A stretch of DNA of 64,000 nt from UBA10348 sp002469915 (GTDB lineage: Bacteria; Bacteroidota; Rhodothermia; Rhodothermales; UBA10348). A program made the translations under genes and the position numbers. Numbering within the stretch: position 1 is the stretch's first letter; each line of letters opens with the position of its first letter. The stretch is from contig JAQWHM010000017.1 of assembly GCA_029249345.1 (NCBI GenBank), positions 62,001 through 126,000 on the forward strand. Reading direction: 5' to 3'. The notes beneath the pieces were generated by a model. It saw only the letters and a list, made by a program, of their open reading frames with translations. It was not told the DNA's origin and did not search any database. Shown in pieces: positions 1 to 9,529 of this stretch.

Positions 1-28
1 AATGGGCTGGTGACCCGATAGCCTTGCA

Positions 29-56
29 CTAGAAAACGTTTTTTCATCGTTTCTAG
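29..56 (+). other. Possible hairpin before the first gene
   Basis: An AT-rich inverted repeat: CTAGAAA plus CG (with one bulged A) at 29-38 can pair with CG plus TTTCTAG at 48-56 around a loop of six T and CAT. It lies 25 bases before the first start codon. It could be the terminator of a gene left of the window or a 5' leader structure; the T-run sits in the loop rather than after the stem, which argues against a classical terminator. Confidence 0.25.
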
Positions 57-81
57 GGACTCAGGAACTCGAAAAACTACC

Positions 82-1206
82 ATGCGCTATCTACTAATCA
101 CATTTCTCTTTCTGGTCACACCTTCTGCCTCAGCTCAAAATGGGTTCTTGCAGATATTCGTTTTCGAGGGTGGAATCGAAGTTACCGTTGAGGGACGTAG
201 TCCCGAGATGGCCAACATGGAGGGGCCATTAGAATTCGGTTTAGAGCCGGGTTCCTATCCCATTACAGCTAGAAAATCAGGGTATGAAGACCTGATTCGA
301 ATAGCGGAAATAGAGAAAGATAAACTGACACAGGTACATGTCAATCTGTTAAGTCCACGGCCACAGGAACGACAATTACCATATGATCAGTTTGGAGGAT
401 TGATGGCCAAATCCGGAATCCTCAGAGTACGGAGTGCACCGACAGACGCTCCGGTCTACGTTGATGGGGCGCTCAAGCTATTCAGGACCCCCATGGAGGT
501 CGCAGGTCTGGCAGTGGGATACTACATCGTGCAAGTCGGTGGTTGCGAAGTATCAGCGCCTATTCGTGAAGACGTGGTGACTTACGTTGAATGTCAAAAT
601 GGTACCAATCGGGTCACGTTTTCGGGAGAGCCAAGTCAACCACTTCATATTCCTGACGGTGCAGAAGTAATGTATTCTCCTGTCGAGGAGTTGTCTGGAA
701 AGCGCAGAAAGGGAATTGAGTTAGGAATGGGATTGGCCAGTGTATCGGCCTCAGGTGAAGGAGAAACTCATACGGGTCCTGGTATGCATGCTACGCTTGG
801 GTACGGTCTTTCAGAACGATATACGGTTGGATTGTCTGCAATGGCTGGTCGTACTCCGAACTCGGGAACAAAAGATGGTCATTCAACAAACTCTGTGATT
901 GGGTTGTTTGGAAGAATGTATTTCCTTCGCCCCCAACGAACCATGCGACCCTTCTTAACCTTGGGTGCAGGCCAAAGTCGGTACTCGACAACTTTGTTGG
1001 GTGCTGATTTTGACGCGACTGGTTTGGCCGGGATGCTCGGTTTGGGTCTCGATTGGGCAACGAGTCGGAGCTTAGGATATTATATCGAGGCTGATTTCCA
1101 TCGTGCAAATTTTGACACCGTAGAAGTCGCCGGCATTCAAGTGAGCAATCTCGACTTGAAGCTTACCTACATCGTTGTTGCAGCAGGCCTGCGGCTTCGC
1201 TTTTAG
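82..1206 (+). CDS. PEGA-domain outer-membrane beta-barrel protein
   Basis: The 374-residue product starts with a clear signal peptide (hydrophobic run, then SASAQ), so it is exported. Two PEGA-like beta-sandwich modules follow, at about residues 22-90 and 110-175; the first has the typical LEPGSYPITARKSGYED signature. The last ~140 residues (from KGIELGMGL to a terminal LRLRF) alternate hydrophobic and polar residues with many Gly and aromatic positions, and end in Phe, as expected of a small 8-strand barrel inserted by the BAM machinery. PEGA modules are usually surface or periplasmic adhesion-like domains; the specific role is not evident. The neighbour on the other strand ends 9 bp downstream. 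Confidence 0.7.
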   Translation: MRYLLITFLFLVTPSASAQNGFLQIFVFEGGIEVTVEGRSPEMANMEGPLEFGLEPGSYPITARKSGYEDLIRIAEIEKDKLTQVHVNLLSPRPQERQLPYDQFGGLMAKSGILRVRSAPTDAPVYVDGALKLFRTPMEVAGLAVGYYIVQVGGCEVSAPIREDVVTYVECQNGTNRVTFSGEPSQPLHIPDGAEVMYSPVEELSGKRRKGIELGMGLASVSASGEGETHTGPGMHATLGYGLSERYTVGLSAMAGRTPNSGTKDGHSTNSVIGLFGRMYFLRPQRTMRPFLTLGAGQSRYSTTLLGADFDATGLAGMLGLGLDWATSRSLGYYIEADFHRANFDTVEVAGIQVSNLDLKLTYIVVAAGLRLRF

Positions 1207-1215
1207 CAAGGGGAA

Positions 1216-2038
1216 CTAACCAAGCGCTACGTCTAAGGTCATCATCACCAGAAACCCGAATAGGGCTGAAGTAGTGGCGATGTCTCCATTGTCATGCGAA
1301 TGAGACTCAGGTATGAGTTCTTCGATTACGACATAGATCATTGCTCCCGCAGCAAAAGCCAGTGCATATGGTAGAATAGGGCTGAAATAGACCACCGCGG
1401 CTGCACCGAGGACGGCTGCAATGGGTTCAACGACGGCGGAAAGTTGCCCGTACCAAAAGCTCTTCAATCGGGAACTACCCTGTGCGCGAATAGGCATAGC
1501 CACCGCAATACCTTCCTGGAAATTCTGAATCCCAATTCCGACAGCAAGAGCGATGGCACCTGATAGTGATACAATGCCCCCCATTTCCATACCTGACGCC
1601 ACAGCTCCAAACGCAACGCCGACGGCAAGGCCCTCAGGGATATTATGCAAGGTGATGGCTGTAACGAGTAAAGTAGTCCGATGCCACGAAGTGGGAGGGC
1701 CCTCCGGCTCGATATCTGGAATTATTGGGTGAAGGTGTGGAATGAGTTGATCAGCCAACCATAAAAAAGCACCTCCAGTAACGAGACCTACTCCAGCGGG
1801 GAGCCAAGCAATCATGTCCAGCGACTCGGCTAATTCAATAGAAGGAGCCAATAAGGACCAGTAACTCGCTGCTAGCATAACACCGGTAGCAAAGCCTAGC
1901 ATGGCATCAAGCAGCTTCTGATTGATGACTTTGGCAAATACAACAAGTGCCCCCTCCCAGCGCCGTGACGCTCCAAGTAAAAAGACCGGCCATTAAAGCC
2001 TGCTGAATGGGACCGAACGCAGAAAACCACTCGACCAT
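1216..2038 (-). pseudogene. ZIP-family metal transporter, frameshifted near its 5' end
   Basis: The intact downstream frame (1216-1902, 228 residues) is a ZIP divalent-metal permease with the metal-site signatures HNIPEGLAVG and FQEGIAVAMP and several membrane helices. It lacks the normal first helix. That helix is encoded just upstream in another frame: an ATG at 2038, preceded by GGAG at good spacing, reads MVEWFSAFGP... to ALGG, and the family-like continuation ALVVFAKVINQKLLDAMLG appears only after a one-base shift at the C5 run 1950-1954 (G5 on the coding strand). Removing one base would give a single ~274-residue protein. This could be a true frameshift, phase variation or an assembly error. 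Otherwise the gene would import Zn, Fe or Mn across the inner membrane. Start at 2038 is chosen on homology and the ribosome site. Confidence 0.75.
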
Positions 2039-2429
2039 TTTTTACTCCGTTTGGATGCCCTATGATAGGACTGAACGTGCTTTTGCTGCAATACGAAGCA
2101 GGTAAATTGAACGTTATTTATGGGAGAGAAGGAGGCAGCATAGGTATCTTGACTGTCCTTGAAAATCAATGATTCGTGATGGTGTGTTACGGATTCGAGC
2201 TTGAGGTCTCTAATCGTACGGATATGGTTTCTCAAGGCACTCCGGTTATCCGGAAATCATCCTAAACAGTCACAAATTGTGGCCACTACGGAATATTCGT
2301 CTCTTACAGGCGTTAACCCCGCTTGTATCTAAATATGGAATGCTCGTGCTGGTAGTCTTAATGGAAGATTGCAACCTTGAATCGTACATTCTATTTCCCT
2401 AACTCCTGCTCTAACCAGACAATTGAAAC
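2039..2429. other. Intergenic region between divergent genes
   Basis: About 390 bp between the inferred ZIP start and the RodZ-like gene. I see no convincing gene, RNA or long repeat. It must hold promoters in both directions, but I cannot assign boxes with confidence. An 80-codon minus-strand frame across it has no recognisable protein character. Confidence 0.5.
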
Positions 2430-3548
2430 ATGGCCAATCCGGAGTCTACACTCGCTGCTGGCCGTAGACTAGCGCGAGACTTACGATCTATTCGACGAAA
2501 GCTTGGCGTTGATCTAAAAGAGATTTTAGATGCAACACGTCTTGCTGAAGATGTGATCGAAAAGTTGGAAGAGACTGCACTCATGTGTAATCCGGTTTTC
2601 AACTCGGTTTACCTGCGCTCTCTCTATTCGAGCTACGGGGCTGTATTGAAGGTTTCACAGGCTGACATGTTGGAGGCGTTAGAAGAAGCCTTATCTGGCC
2701 ATTACATAGGATCTCTTGCCACTAAGTATTTAGGGGAGATTGTGACGGAAGTTGATGCGCCACAGGAAGATCCGGCTGCTACTGAAGAACGCACATCGGA
2801 TGTGCTTAGATCTACCGAGGTAGATGGGACGGAAGTAGAGCCGGAAGTTGAGACCGGGGAGACTCAGCCGGACGAGATCGGTACGGTCGAGATCAAGCCC
2901 TCCAAGGATGCCGAAGCAGTGGACGAAGAGGGGACCTCGACAAGCGAGCCGATCGAGCAGGAGGAAGAAGTATCTACCTTTGTGCCGACTCCGGCCGCTC
3001 CAACTGGACACACTGAAATGAGCGCGTTGGAGCGATTTGTCAGGGAACGATCCACCGTTCTGTTACCGAACATGAGTGGTTCTTTGATTCTCATCGTTGC
3101 GGGTGCCGCGTTGATTGCCATGATTTGGTTTTCGGTTTCTTGGCTCATGTCATCGCCCGAGCCAATTCCCGTGGATCCAGTCCAAGTGGACAGTTCTGCG
3201 GTAGCCATTGTACCCGAGCCACCCCAAATAGTGCTAGCTGACACGTTTCAGGTGGATCTCATTGCTGAACGGGAGAAGCTGGACCCAGTGCGCATCATTC
3301 AAGATCGGGACTTGCGTCGCTCTTATTGGCTTCCGCATCTGGATACGCTATCCCTTCAGGTAGTAGACCGAATACAAATAGAGCGAGAGTTGATGAATAC
3401 CCGCATTTTGGTTGATGGTTTTATCATTCCAAAAGAGTGGTATCGAGAGGAGAACAGAGTTGCCTTTAACAGGGAAGAAATCCAAGGATGGCTTGATTCG
3501 TTGACTACCGCGAATATGTTTCCCCCTCGAGCTGGCACGTTAGAATGA
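2430..3548 (+). CDS. RodZ-like helix-turn-helix membrane protein
   Basis: The product (372 residues) has the RodZ/HTH_25 arrangement. The N-terminal helix-turn-helix fold at about residues 10-80 includes LRSIRRKLGVDLKEI and YLRSLYSSYG. An acidic, Glu/Pro/Thr-rich linker (~100-200) follows, then one transmembrane helix (~213-240, SLILIVAGAALIAMIW) and a small periplasmic C-terminal domain. Known RodZ proteins bind MreB and help to organise the elongasome. No mre genes are seen here, so the cell-shape role is by family only. The stop codon overlaps the ligA start (ATGA), suggesting translational coupling. Confidence 0.7.
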   Translation: MANPESTLAAGRRLARDLRSIRRKLGVDLKEILDATRLAEDVIEKLEETALMCNPVFNSVYLRSLYSSYGAVLKVSQADMLEALEEALSGHYIGSLATKYLGEIVTEVDAPQEDPAATEERTSDVLRSTEVDGTEVEPEVETGETQPDEIGTVEIKPSKDAEAVDEEGTSTSEPIEQEEEVSTFVPTPAAPTGHTEMSALERFVRERSTVLLPNMSGSLILIVAGAALIAMIWFSVSWLMSSPEPIPVDPVQVDSSAVAIVPEPPQIVLADTFQVDLIAEREKLDPVRIIQDRDLRRSYWLPHLDTLSLQVVDRIQIERELMNTRILVDGFIIPKEWYREENRVAFNREEIQGWLDSLTTANMFPPRAGTLE

Positions 3549-5614
3549 CTTTAATTGAACGGACGCGAGGATTGCAGGGTAGGATTGGCTCCCCTGCAAC
3601 TCCAGCATTGGTAGACGAGCTCATAACCGTCTTGAATGCACATGCGGAGATGTATTACCGTGACGATGATCCCATTATCACTGATGGAGAATATGATCAG
3701 TTAATACAATGGCTGAAGAGCCTAGAGCAAGACTTAGGTCTTTCAGTTAGAGAGGATTCGCCATCGCACCGTGTTGGAGCACCTCCGCTGAGTGGTTTTG
3801 AGAAAGTCCAGCATCCGGTTGCATTACTCTCACTTGGCAATGCCTTTAACGGCGATGAAATGAAGGCGTGGTATGAGCGCTGCCTTCGACGGCTGGACCT
3901 AGATCCAGAAACATCTCTGGAATTGGTGGCAGAGCTCAAAATTGACGGCCTAGCGGTCTCACTGACCTACGAGAACGGAATTCTGATTCGCGCAGCAACC
4001 CGAGGAGACGGCCGAGTAGGTGAGAACATAACGGCTAATACCCGTACGATTCGCCCCATACCGTTGTCCTTGAGTACGAGTAAGGCCTCACCTATTGCAT
4101 CGCTTGAGGTAAGAGGGGAAGTCTACTTTCCCAGAAGCGCATTTGATCGCTTAAACCAATCGCTAGCTCATGCCGAACAGAAACCGTTTGCAAATCCTAG
4201 GAACGCGGCTGCCGGTTCTTTAAGGCAATTAGATTCATCGATTACGGCGAGTCGTGACTTGGCTTATTTCGCCTATTCTACAGGGCCTGTATCCGAGATG
4301 TTAGCCTCTACACATGCAGAAGAACTGGTCGTTCTTTCCAACTGGGGCCTGCCAACAAACCCGTTCACACAGCGTTTTTCTTCCATTGAAGATGTCGTCT
4401 CTTATTGCGAGTCCTGGATTGAAAAACGCGATACGTTGGACTACGAAATTGATGGGGTGGTGGTCAAGGTGAACGACCTTGATGTGCAAGAGCAACTAGG
4501 CAATGTATCCAACGCCCCGCGTTGGGCTGTCGCCTTTAAATTTCCGGCTCGCGAGTCGTCCACAATTCTAGAAAACATTGTTATCAATGTGGGTAGGACG
4601 GGAATGATCACGCCAGAAGCGGTTTTGAAGCCGGTCGAAATTGGAGGTGTCATGGTTTCTCAGGCCACCTTGCATAACGAAGATTACATTCTAGGTCGAG
4701 ATATCCGGATAGGGGATACGGTTGTTGTTAAGCGAGCAGGAGATGTCATTCCAGCTGTTGTGTCAGCGGTGACATCCTTGCGTGATGGTAGCGAACAAAA
4801 ATGGACCATGCCGGACGTCTGTCCAGCGTGTCAAAGTCCTCTTCAGCGCATTCAGGGTGAGGCGGACTACTACTGTACCTCAACGACCTGTCCAGAACAG
4901 TTCATTCGTCTCGTTGAGCATTTCGCATCTCGCGATGCGATGGATATAGAAGGATTAGGAACGAAGCTAGCCATCCAGCTGGTTGAGGCAGGGCTCATCA
5001 AAAGTCTTGAAGACGTGTTTGATCTTTCTGAGAACGATCTGCTGAATCTGGATGGTTTTGCCGGTAAAAAGGCCGAAAACTTGATATCGGGGATACAGAA
5101 GTCCAAGTCGCAGCGTTTGTCCCGACTGATTTTTGGCCTGGGAATACGGCATGTAGGAAAAACGACCGCAGAGTTACTGGTTTCCAAGTTCGAATCGCTG
5201 AGTTTGTTGAGTGCTGCAACGCAGGATAAACTGCTTGAGATCGATGGGATAGGACCTGCGATTGCCGAAAGCATCGTGGACTGGCTTTCGGTATCCTCCA
5301 ACCAAGACACGATTCGCCAGTTAGGTGATTTAGGTGTGCGAGTTGTTCGATCCGAGGAAGAGACGCCCTCTAGTGAGGCAGACATGCCATTTGCTGGATG
5401 GACTTTTGTGATCACGGGAACGCTGCCAACATTGGGACGAAAGGAAGCGCAGGCATTCGTAAAATCACGCGGAGGAAAGGTATCTTCGAGCGTGAGTTCC
5501 AAAACAACCTATCTTGTGCTGGGCGAAAACCCCGGATCAAAAGCGCGGAAAGGGGAAGAGCTTGGAATTACGGTTCTGTCTGAAGATGATCTGATTTCAT
5601 TGGCCAAATCATAA
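3545..5614 (+). CDS. ligA: NAD-dependent DNA ligase
   Basis: The 689-residue product matches the standard bacterial LigA length. It seals nicks in DNA during replication and repair using NAD+. The order is: N-terminal Ia domain with YYRDDDPIITDGEYD, adenylation domain with the nucleotidyl-lysine motif KIDG (Lys about 132), OB fold, a four-Cys zinc finger beginning with CPAC at about 426, helix-hairpin-helix repeats (LDGFAGKKAENL; LLEIDGIGPAIA), and a C-terminal BRCT domain from about 615 (GWTFVITGTLPTLGRKEA). All key elements are intact. The start overlaps the upstream stop by 4 bp; the symporter gene begins 4 bp after it. Confidence 0.97.
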   Translation: MTLIERTRGLQGRIGSPATPALVDELITVLNAHAEMYYRDDDPIITDGEYDQLIQWLKSLEQDLGLSVREDSPSHRVGAPPLSGFEKVQHPVALLSLGNAFNGDEMKAWYERCLRRLDLDPETSLELVAELKIDGLAVSLTYENGILIRAATRGDGRVGENITANTRTIRPIPLSLSTSKASPIASLEVRGEVYFPRSAFDRLNQSLAHAEQKPFANPRNAAAGSLRQLDSSITASRDLAYFAYSTGPVSEMLASTHAEELVVLSNWGLPTNPFTQRFSSIEDVVSYCESWIEKRDTLDYEIDGVVVKVNDLDVQEQLGNVSNAPRWAVAFKFPARESSTILENIVINVGRTGMITPEAVLKPVEIGGVMVSQATLHNEDYILGRDIRIGDTVVVKRAGDVIPAVVSAVTSLRDGSEQKWTMPDVCPACQSPLQRIQGEADYYCTSTTCPEQFIRLVEHFASRDAMDIEGLGTKLAIQLVEAGLIKSLEDVFDLSENDLLNLDGFAGKKAENLISGIQKSKSQRLSRLIFGLGIRHVGKTTAELLVSKFESLSLLSAATQDKLLEIDGIGPAIAESIVDWLSVSSNQDTIRQLGDLGVRVVRSEEETPSSEADMPFAGWTFVITGTLPTLGRKEAQAFVKSRGGKVSSSVSSKTTYLVLGENPGSKARKGEELGITVLSEDDLISLAKS

Positions 5615-5618
5615 CGTT

Positions 5619-7139
5619 ATGCTTCATCCTCTCGATTATGTTGTAATCGTGCTGTACCTAAGCGGTGTCGTTTATTTTGGAATCCGATCAGCCGGACGCC
5701 AACAAACGACCAGAGATTACTTTTTAGGATCTCGCGAGTTACCGTGGTGGGCAATCTCGTTTTCTATCGTTGCTACAGAGACGAGTACGCTAACTGTTAT
5801 TGGAATCCCAGCAGTGGCCTACGGCGGGACGATGACCTTTTTTCAGTTGACCTTTGGTTACTTATTGGGTCGAGTTGTTGTAGCCTTTTTGTTTCTGCCC
5901 CGATATATGGCTGGAGACATGCAAACAGCGTACACCTATTTGGGTGAGCGGTTTGGGGTGCGCATGCAGCGGCTTTCTTCCGTTACGTTTCTAGGAACGA
6001 GATTACTGGCCGATGGCGTTCGCTTATTTGCGACCGCTATTCCAATTAGAATTATAGCACTAAGTGCTGGAGTTGATCTTGGGTACCCCATGATTATTCT
6101 GGGCATCGGGATTCTGACAGCTATTTATACATATGTCGGCGGATTTAAAGCCGTCGTCTGGATGGATGTAGTTCAGATGTCGGTCTATTTGGTAGGTGCC
6201 ATTGTGACCATTGGGCTGTTACTGGGTGCGCTACCCGCTGGAGCTTGGTCCGATATCACGCAAGCGGGAAAGGCACAGGTATTTTTCGCCGATTTCAGTC
6301 TACAGGCTATTCTCACGCAGCCTTACGTCCTAATTACGGCTGTAATTGGGGGAGGCGTCTTTTCCATGGCTTCTCATGGGACGGATCAACTCATTGTGCA
6401 ACGGTTGTTGTCCTGTAAAGACTTAGGAGATGCGCGTAAGGCGCTCATCGGTAGTGCTTTCTTTGTCATGGGACAGTTTGCCGTGTTCTTGATTGTTGGG
6501 GCGCTGTTGTGGGCATTCTACGATGGGGCATCTGCTGCACAACTTGGCCTTGGCCGATTGGATGAGGTATTCCCTAAATACATAATTGAACAGCTTCCCG
6601 TTGGCGTCGCGGGCCTCGTGCTAGCTGGTATACTTGCGGCGGCAATGAGCACCCTTTCATCTTCCCTCAACGCATTGGCTTCTTCGTCCATTACTGACCT
6701 GTTCGGCTCCTATTTCTCTAAAAAGGATGACGCCGTGACATTGAAGATGTCTCGGTATATGACCCTTGGGTGGGCCCTGGTCTTTGTTTTTTTTGCCACC
6801 TTGTTCGAGTCTAGGCAGAACCCAGTAGTTGAGCTCGGGCTTTCCATTGCCTCCTTTACATACGGTTCTCTGCTAGGCGCATTTTTGTTGGGGCAGTTGG
6901 TGAAACGCGTTCAGGAGCCGGATGCGCTCATCGCATTTGTAGTTGGCGTGATAGCCATGATATTGATCATATTCGGAGTCTGGATTACTCCAGACGGCTC
7001 TTGGATGTTCATGTTGAATCCAGAGGAGCAAACCAAAGTAGCCTTATCCCTTTCTCCTATTGCGTGGCCTTGGTACACAGCAATAGGGTCTGGAATCACC
7101 ATTCTGATAGGATCCTTGCTATCTCTGATGCATAGGTAG
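5619..7139 (+). CDS. Sodium:solute symporter family protein
   Basis: The 506-residue polytopic inner-membrane protein has about 13 hydrophobic helices. The SSS-family N-terminus is recognisable: LDYVVIVLYLSGVVYFGI, followed by DYFLGSRELPWWAIS and an ATETSTLTVIGIP helix. The internal region SMASHGTDQLIVQRLLSCKD and the serine-rich MSTLSSSLNALASS helix, which carries sodium-site residues in characterised members, are also present. Family members import sugars, amino acids, sialic acid or similar solutes with Na+; the substrate cannot be read from the sequence. It sits 4 bp after ligA and 5 bp before pgpH, so the genes are probably co-transcribed. Confidence 0.88.
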   Translation: MLHPLDYVVIVLYLSGVVYFGIRSAGRQQTTRDYFLGSRELPWWAISFSIVATETSTLTVIGIPAVAYGGTMTFFQLTFGYLLGRVVVAFLFLPRYMAGDMQTAYTYLGERFGVRMQRLSSVTFLGTRLLADGVRLFATAIPIRIIALSAGVDLGYPMIILGIGILTAIYTYVGGFKAVVWMDVVQMSVYLVGAIVTIGLLLGALPAGAWSDITQAGKAQVFFADFSLQAILTQPYVLITAVIGGGVFSMASHGTDQLIVQRLLSCKDLGDARKALIGSAFFVMGQFAVFLIVGALLWAFYDGASAAQLGLGRLDEVFPKYIIEQLPVGVAGLVLAGILAAAMSTLSSSLNALASSSITDLFGSYFSKKDDAVTLKMSRYMTLGWALVFVFFATLFESRQNPVVELGLSIASFTYGSLLGAFLLGQLVKRVQEPDALIAFVVGVIAMILIIFGVWITPDGSWMFMLNPEEQTKVALSLSPIAWPWYTAIGSGITILIGSLLSLMHR

Positions 7140-7144
7140 CTCAT

Positions 7145-9529
7145 ATGTCAATTTTACGACGCATACCATTTTTTAAACCAGCCGTGCGGCCGGTTGGCGA
7201 TAAGCTGGAGTTGGGAGATACAACGGCTTCCTCCAGAAAACTGAAGCGCAATATCTTAAAGACGCTGATCATTTCGACCGTCATCATTGCTGCAATGGCC
7301 GTGTATCCACGTGGTCAAGTATATGAGTACACCGTAACAATTGAGGATATCTGGCAGCAAGAAAACCTTCAGGCTCCGTTCCAATTTGCCATTCGAAAGC
7401 CTCAGGACTCCTTGAAGGCGGAAAGGGATAGCGTCCGGCAATTTACCGAACCGATATTTTCGAGAGATAACACCGTGGCCCAAAAGGTGGCTCTCAAAGC
7501 AGATTCCATCCAGGCTGGTTTCAATCGGGTATTCGAGCAGTATGGTGCGTACCAGTTTAATTTATTACGAGGACAATTCGAGGCTGCTCTTGCGGACTCT
7601 GTAATTTACCTCAGTATGCGTGACAGCCTAAATTATCAGTTTTCTGAATCCGTGTGGCAGAAACTACTTCGTGCCTATGCAAATTCGGTTACCGGTCTTG
7701 TTGTCACGTCTCGTAGTCAGCAGCGCGGGCCTCGACTCGATGAAGCTTACTTGGCAGAAGCTGAAGTGTTAGCCAACACCTACTACGAGATGGGGGTGAT
7801 GGATGTTAGTAAGGCTCAGATTACAGCAGATCGAATTGATATTCGAGTCGATGACGATAACAGTCATTTTTATCGAGACTTAGAAGACGTTTTTGGTTTA
7901 GACAATGCCATTCGCGCCGGCGTGGGTATTCTTACGGCGAGTTGGCAAAATTCTGATCAGGTTCGACTTGCCGTGACCACGGTGCTATTTCAACGACTGA
8001 TCATTCCCAATCTCAAGTTCGGTGAAGAAGCGACATCGACGCTAATCGCTTCTCGTTTAAATGAGATATTGCCTACCGAGGGGCTGGTTCGAGAAAATGA
8101 GGTGATCGTTCGTCGTGGCGATATTGTTACCGCAGAGATCCACCAAGAGTTGGTTTCCTTAGAAGCCGAGCTTAACGAACGGGCTGGAACACAGGTCAGG
8201 TGGAAAACGACATTGGGACAGTTGATTTTGACCCTTTCAACGTTTCTAATCTTCTTTTTATACCTCTATTTACTTCGTCGTCCCATCTTTGATGACAACA
8301 AGATGGTCTTTCTGATTGTGTTGCTGTTTTTGGGCGTAATAGGTGTTTACGGAGTCGCCTTGAGGGCGGCCCTACTGGACATGTATGTTGTGCCGGTAGC
8401 GATCGTGGCCATTCTGCTAACGGTGATCTTTGATTCTAGGGTAGCTCTTTTTGGAGCCCTAACGATGGCAATGCTAGGTGGTCACCTGCTCAACTATGAT
8501 TTCGCCTTCCTCTTTTCCACCGTGTTTGCCAGTACGTTGGGTATTTTTAGTGTTCGCGACATTAGAAATAGAGGTCAGTTCTTCATTAGTGCCAGTATCG
8601 TGTTTGGGGCCTATATGACCATTCTGTGCGCTAATTTTCTGTTACAGAATAAGCCCATAGACCGTTTTTTCGATGAGACCGTGTTTTTGGCCATCAACGC
8701 GATTCTAATGCTCTTGGCCTATCCGGCTTTGTGGATTTTTGAGCGCGCTTTCGGCATTACTACCGACCTTACGCTACTTGAACTTTCAGATACGAACCAC
8801 CCCATTTTGAAGGAATTGAGCATGAAGGCTCCTGGCACATTTAATCATGTGCTGCAGGTTGCTAATATTGCCGAGGCGGCGGCTGCCGCGATTGGTGCTA
8901 ATGCACTTTTGACGCGCGTTGGGGCGCTCTATCATGATATCGGTAAAATGGTCAAGCCCGAGTATTTTATTGAAAATCAGCGAGGTGGGGTGAATCCTCA
9001 TGATGGTCTCAAACCACGAATGAGCGTGCTCATTATTGCGAATCATGTGAAAGAAGGCTTAGATCTAGCTAAGAAAATCCGGTTGCCAGAACAGATTCAG
9101 GATTTCATTCCCATGCATCATGGAACGACTCGTATTGAATATTTCTACCGCCGTGCATTGGATCAGCACAAGGAGGGAGATGCGGAGGTTCAGGAATCAG
9201 AATATCGTTACCCAGGTCCCATCCCGACGAGTAAGGAAACGTCCATATTGATGCTGGCAGATTCCGTTGAAGCCGCAAGTCGGGCCATGGATAATCCGAC
9301 CCATAAGCGGCTTCAGGGACTCATTGATGGAATAGTCAATGCTCGACGAGAAGATGGCCAGCTAGATAATACCGACCTGACATTCACAGAGTTGAATATC
9401 ATCAAGGAGACATTTCTGAATATCCTGTTGGGCATATTCCACGTTCGTGTAAAATATCCGGGTGAAGAGGATTCAGAAAAGGATGATAAAGCCTCAGGGA
9501 GTGGCGCTGCGAACACGCTCAACGGATGA
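7145..9529 (+). CDS. pgpH: PgpH-type 7TM-HD c-di-AMP phosphodiesterase
   Basis: The 794-residue product has the 7TMR-HD layout: one N-terminal transmembrane helix, a large extracytoplasmic domain (~60-340), seven membrane helices (~345-550) and a C-terminal HD domain. The HD domain has HVLQVANIAE, the metal-binding pair in LYHDIGK (His/Asp about 597-598), MHHGTTRIEYFY and MLADSVEAASR. Characterised PgpH proteins hydrolyse cyclic di-AMP to pApA. The acidic C-terminal tail is short and variable. The 3' end overlaps the convergent regulator gene by 36 bp. No diadenylate cyclase gene is seen in the window. Confidence 0.88.
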   Translation: MSILRRIPFFKPAVRPVGDKLELGDTTASSRKLKRNILKTLIISTVIIAAMAVYPRGQVYEYTVTIEDIWQQENLQAPFQFAIRKPQDSLKAERDSVRQFTEPIFSRDNTVAQKVALKADSIQAGFNRVFEQYGAYQFNLLRGQFEAALADSVIYLSMRDSLNYQFSESVWQKLLRAYANSVTGLVVTSRSQQRGPRLDEAYLAEAEVLANTYYEMGVMDVSKAQITADRIDIRVDDDNSHFYRDLEDVFGLDNAIRAGVGILTASWQNSDQVRLAVTTVLFQRLIIPNLKFGEEATSTLIASRLNEILPTEGLVRENEVIVRRGDIVTAEIHQELVSLEAELNERAGTQVRWKTTLGQLILTLSTFLIFFLYLYLLRRPIFDDNKMVFLIVLLFLGVIGVYGVALRAALLDMYVVPVAIVAILLTVIFDSRVALFGALTMAMLGGHLLNYDFAFLFSTVFASTLGIFSVRDIRNRGQFFISASIVFGAYMTILCANFLLQNKPIDRFFDETVFLAINAILMLLAYPALWIFERAFGITTDLTLLELSDTNHPILKELSMKAPGTFNHVLQVANIAEAAAAAIGANALLTRVGALYHDIGKMVKPEYFIENQRGGVNPHDGLKPRMSVLIIANHVKEGLDLAKKIRLPEQIQDFIPMHHGTTRIEYFYRRALDQHKEGDAEVQESEYRYPGPIPTSKETSILMLADSVEAASRAMDNPTHKRLQGLIDGIVNARREDGQLDNTDLTFTELNIIKETFLNILLGIFHVRVKYPGEEDSEKDDKASGSGAANTLNG

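Noticed and set aside
1993..2235. 80-codon minus-strand frame upstream of the ZIP gene
   Set aside because: It overlaps the better-supported ZIP N-terminus (2038-1955) in another frame and has no recognisable features.
4870..5502. 210-codon minus-strand frame inside ligA
   Set aside because: Fully antisense to the conserved ligase; composition is a mirror of ligA codons and no motif is seen.
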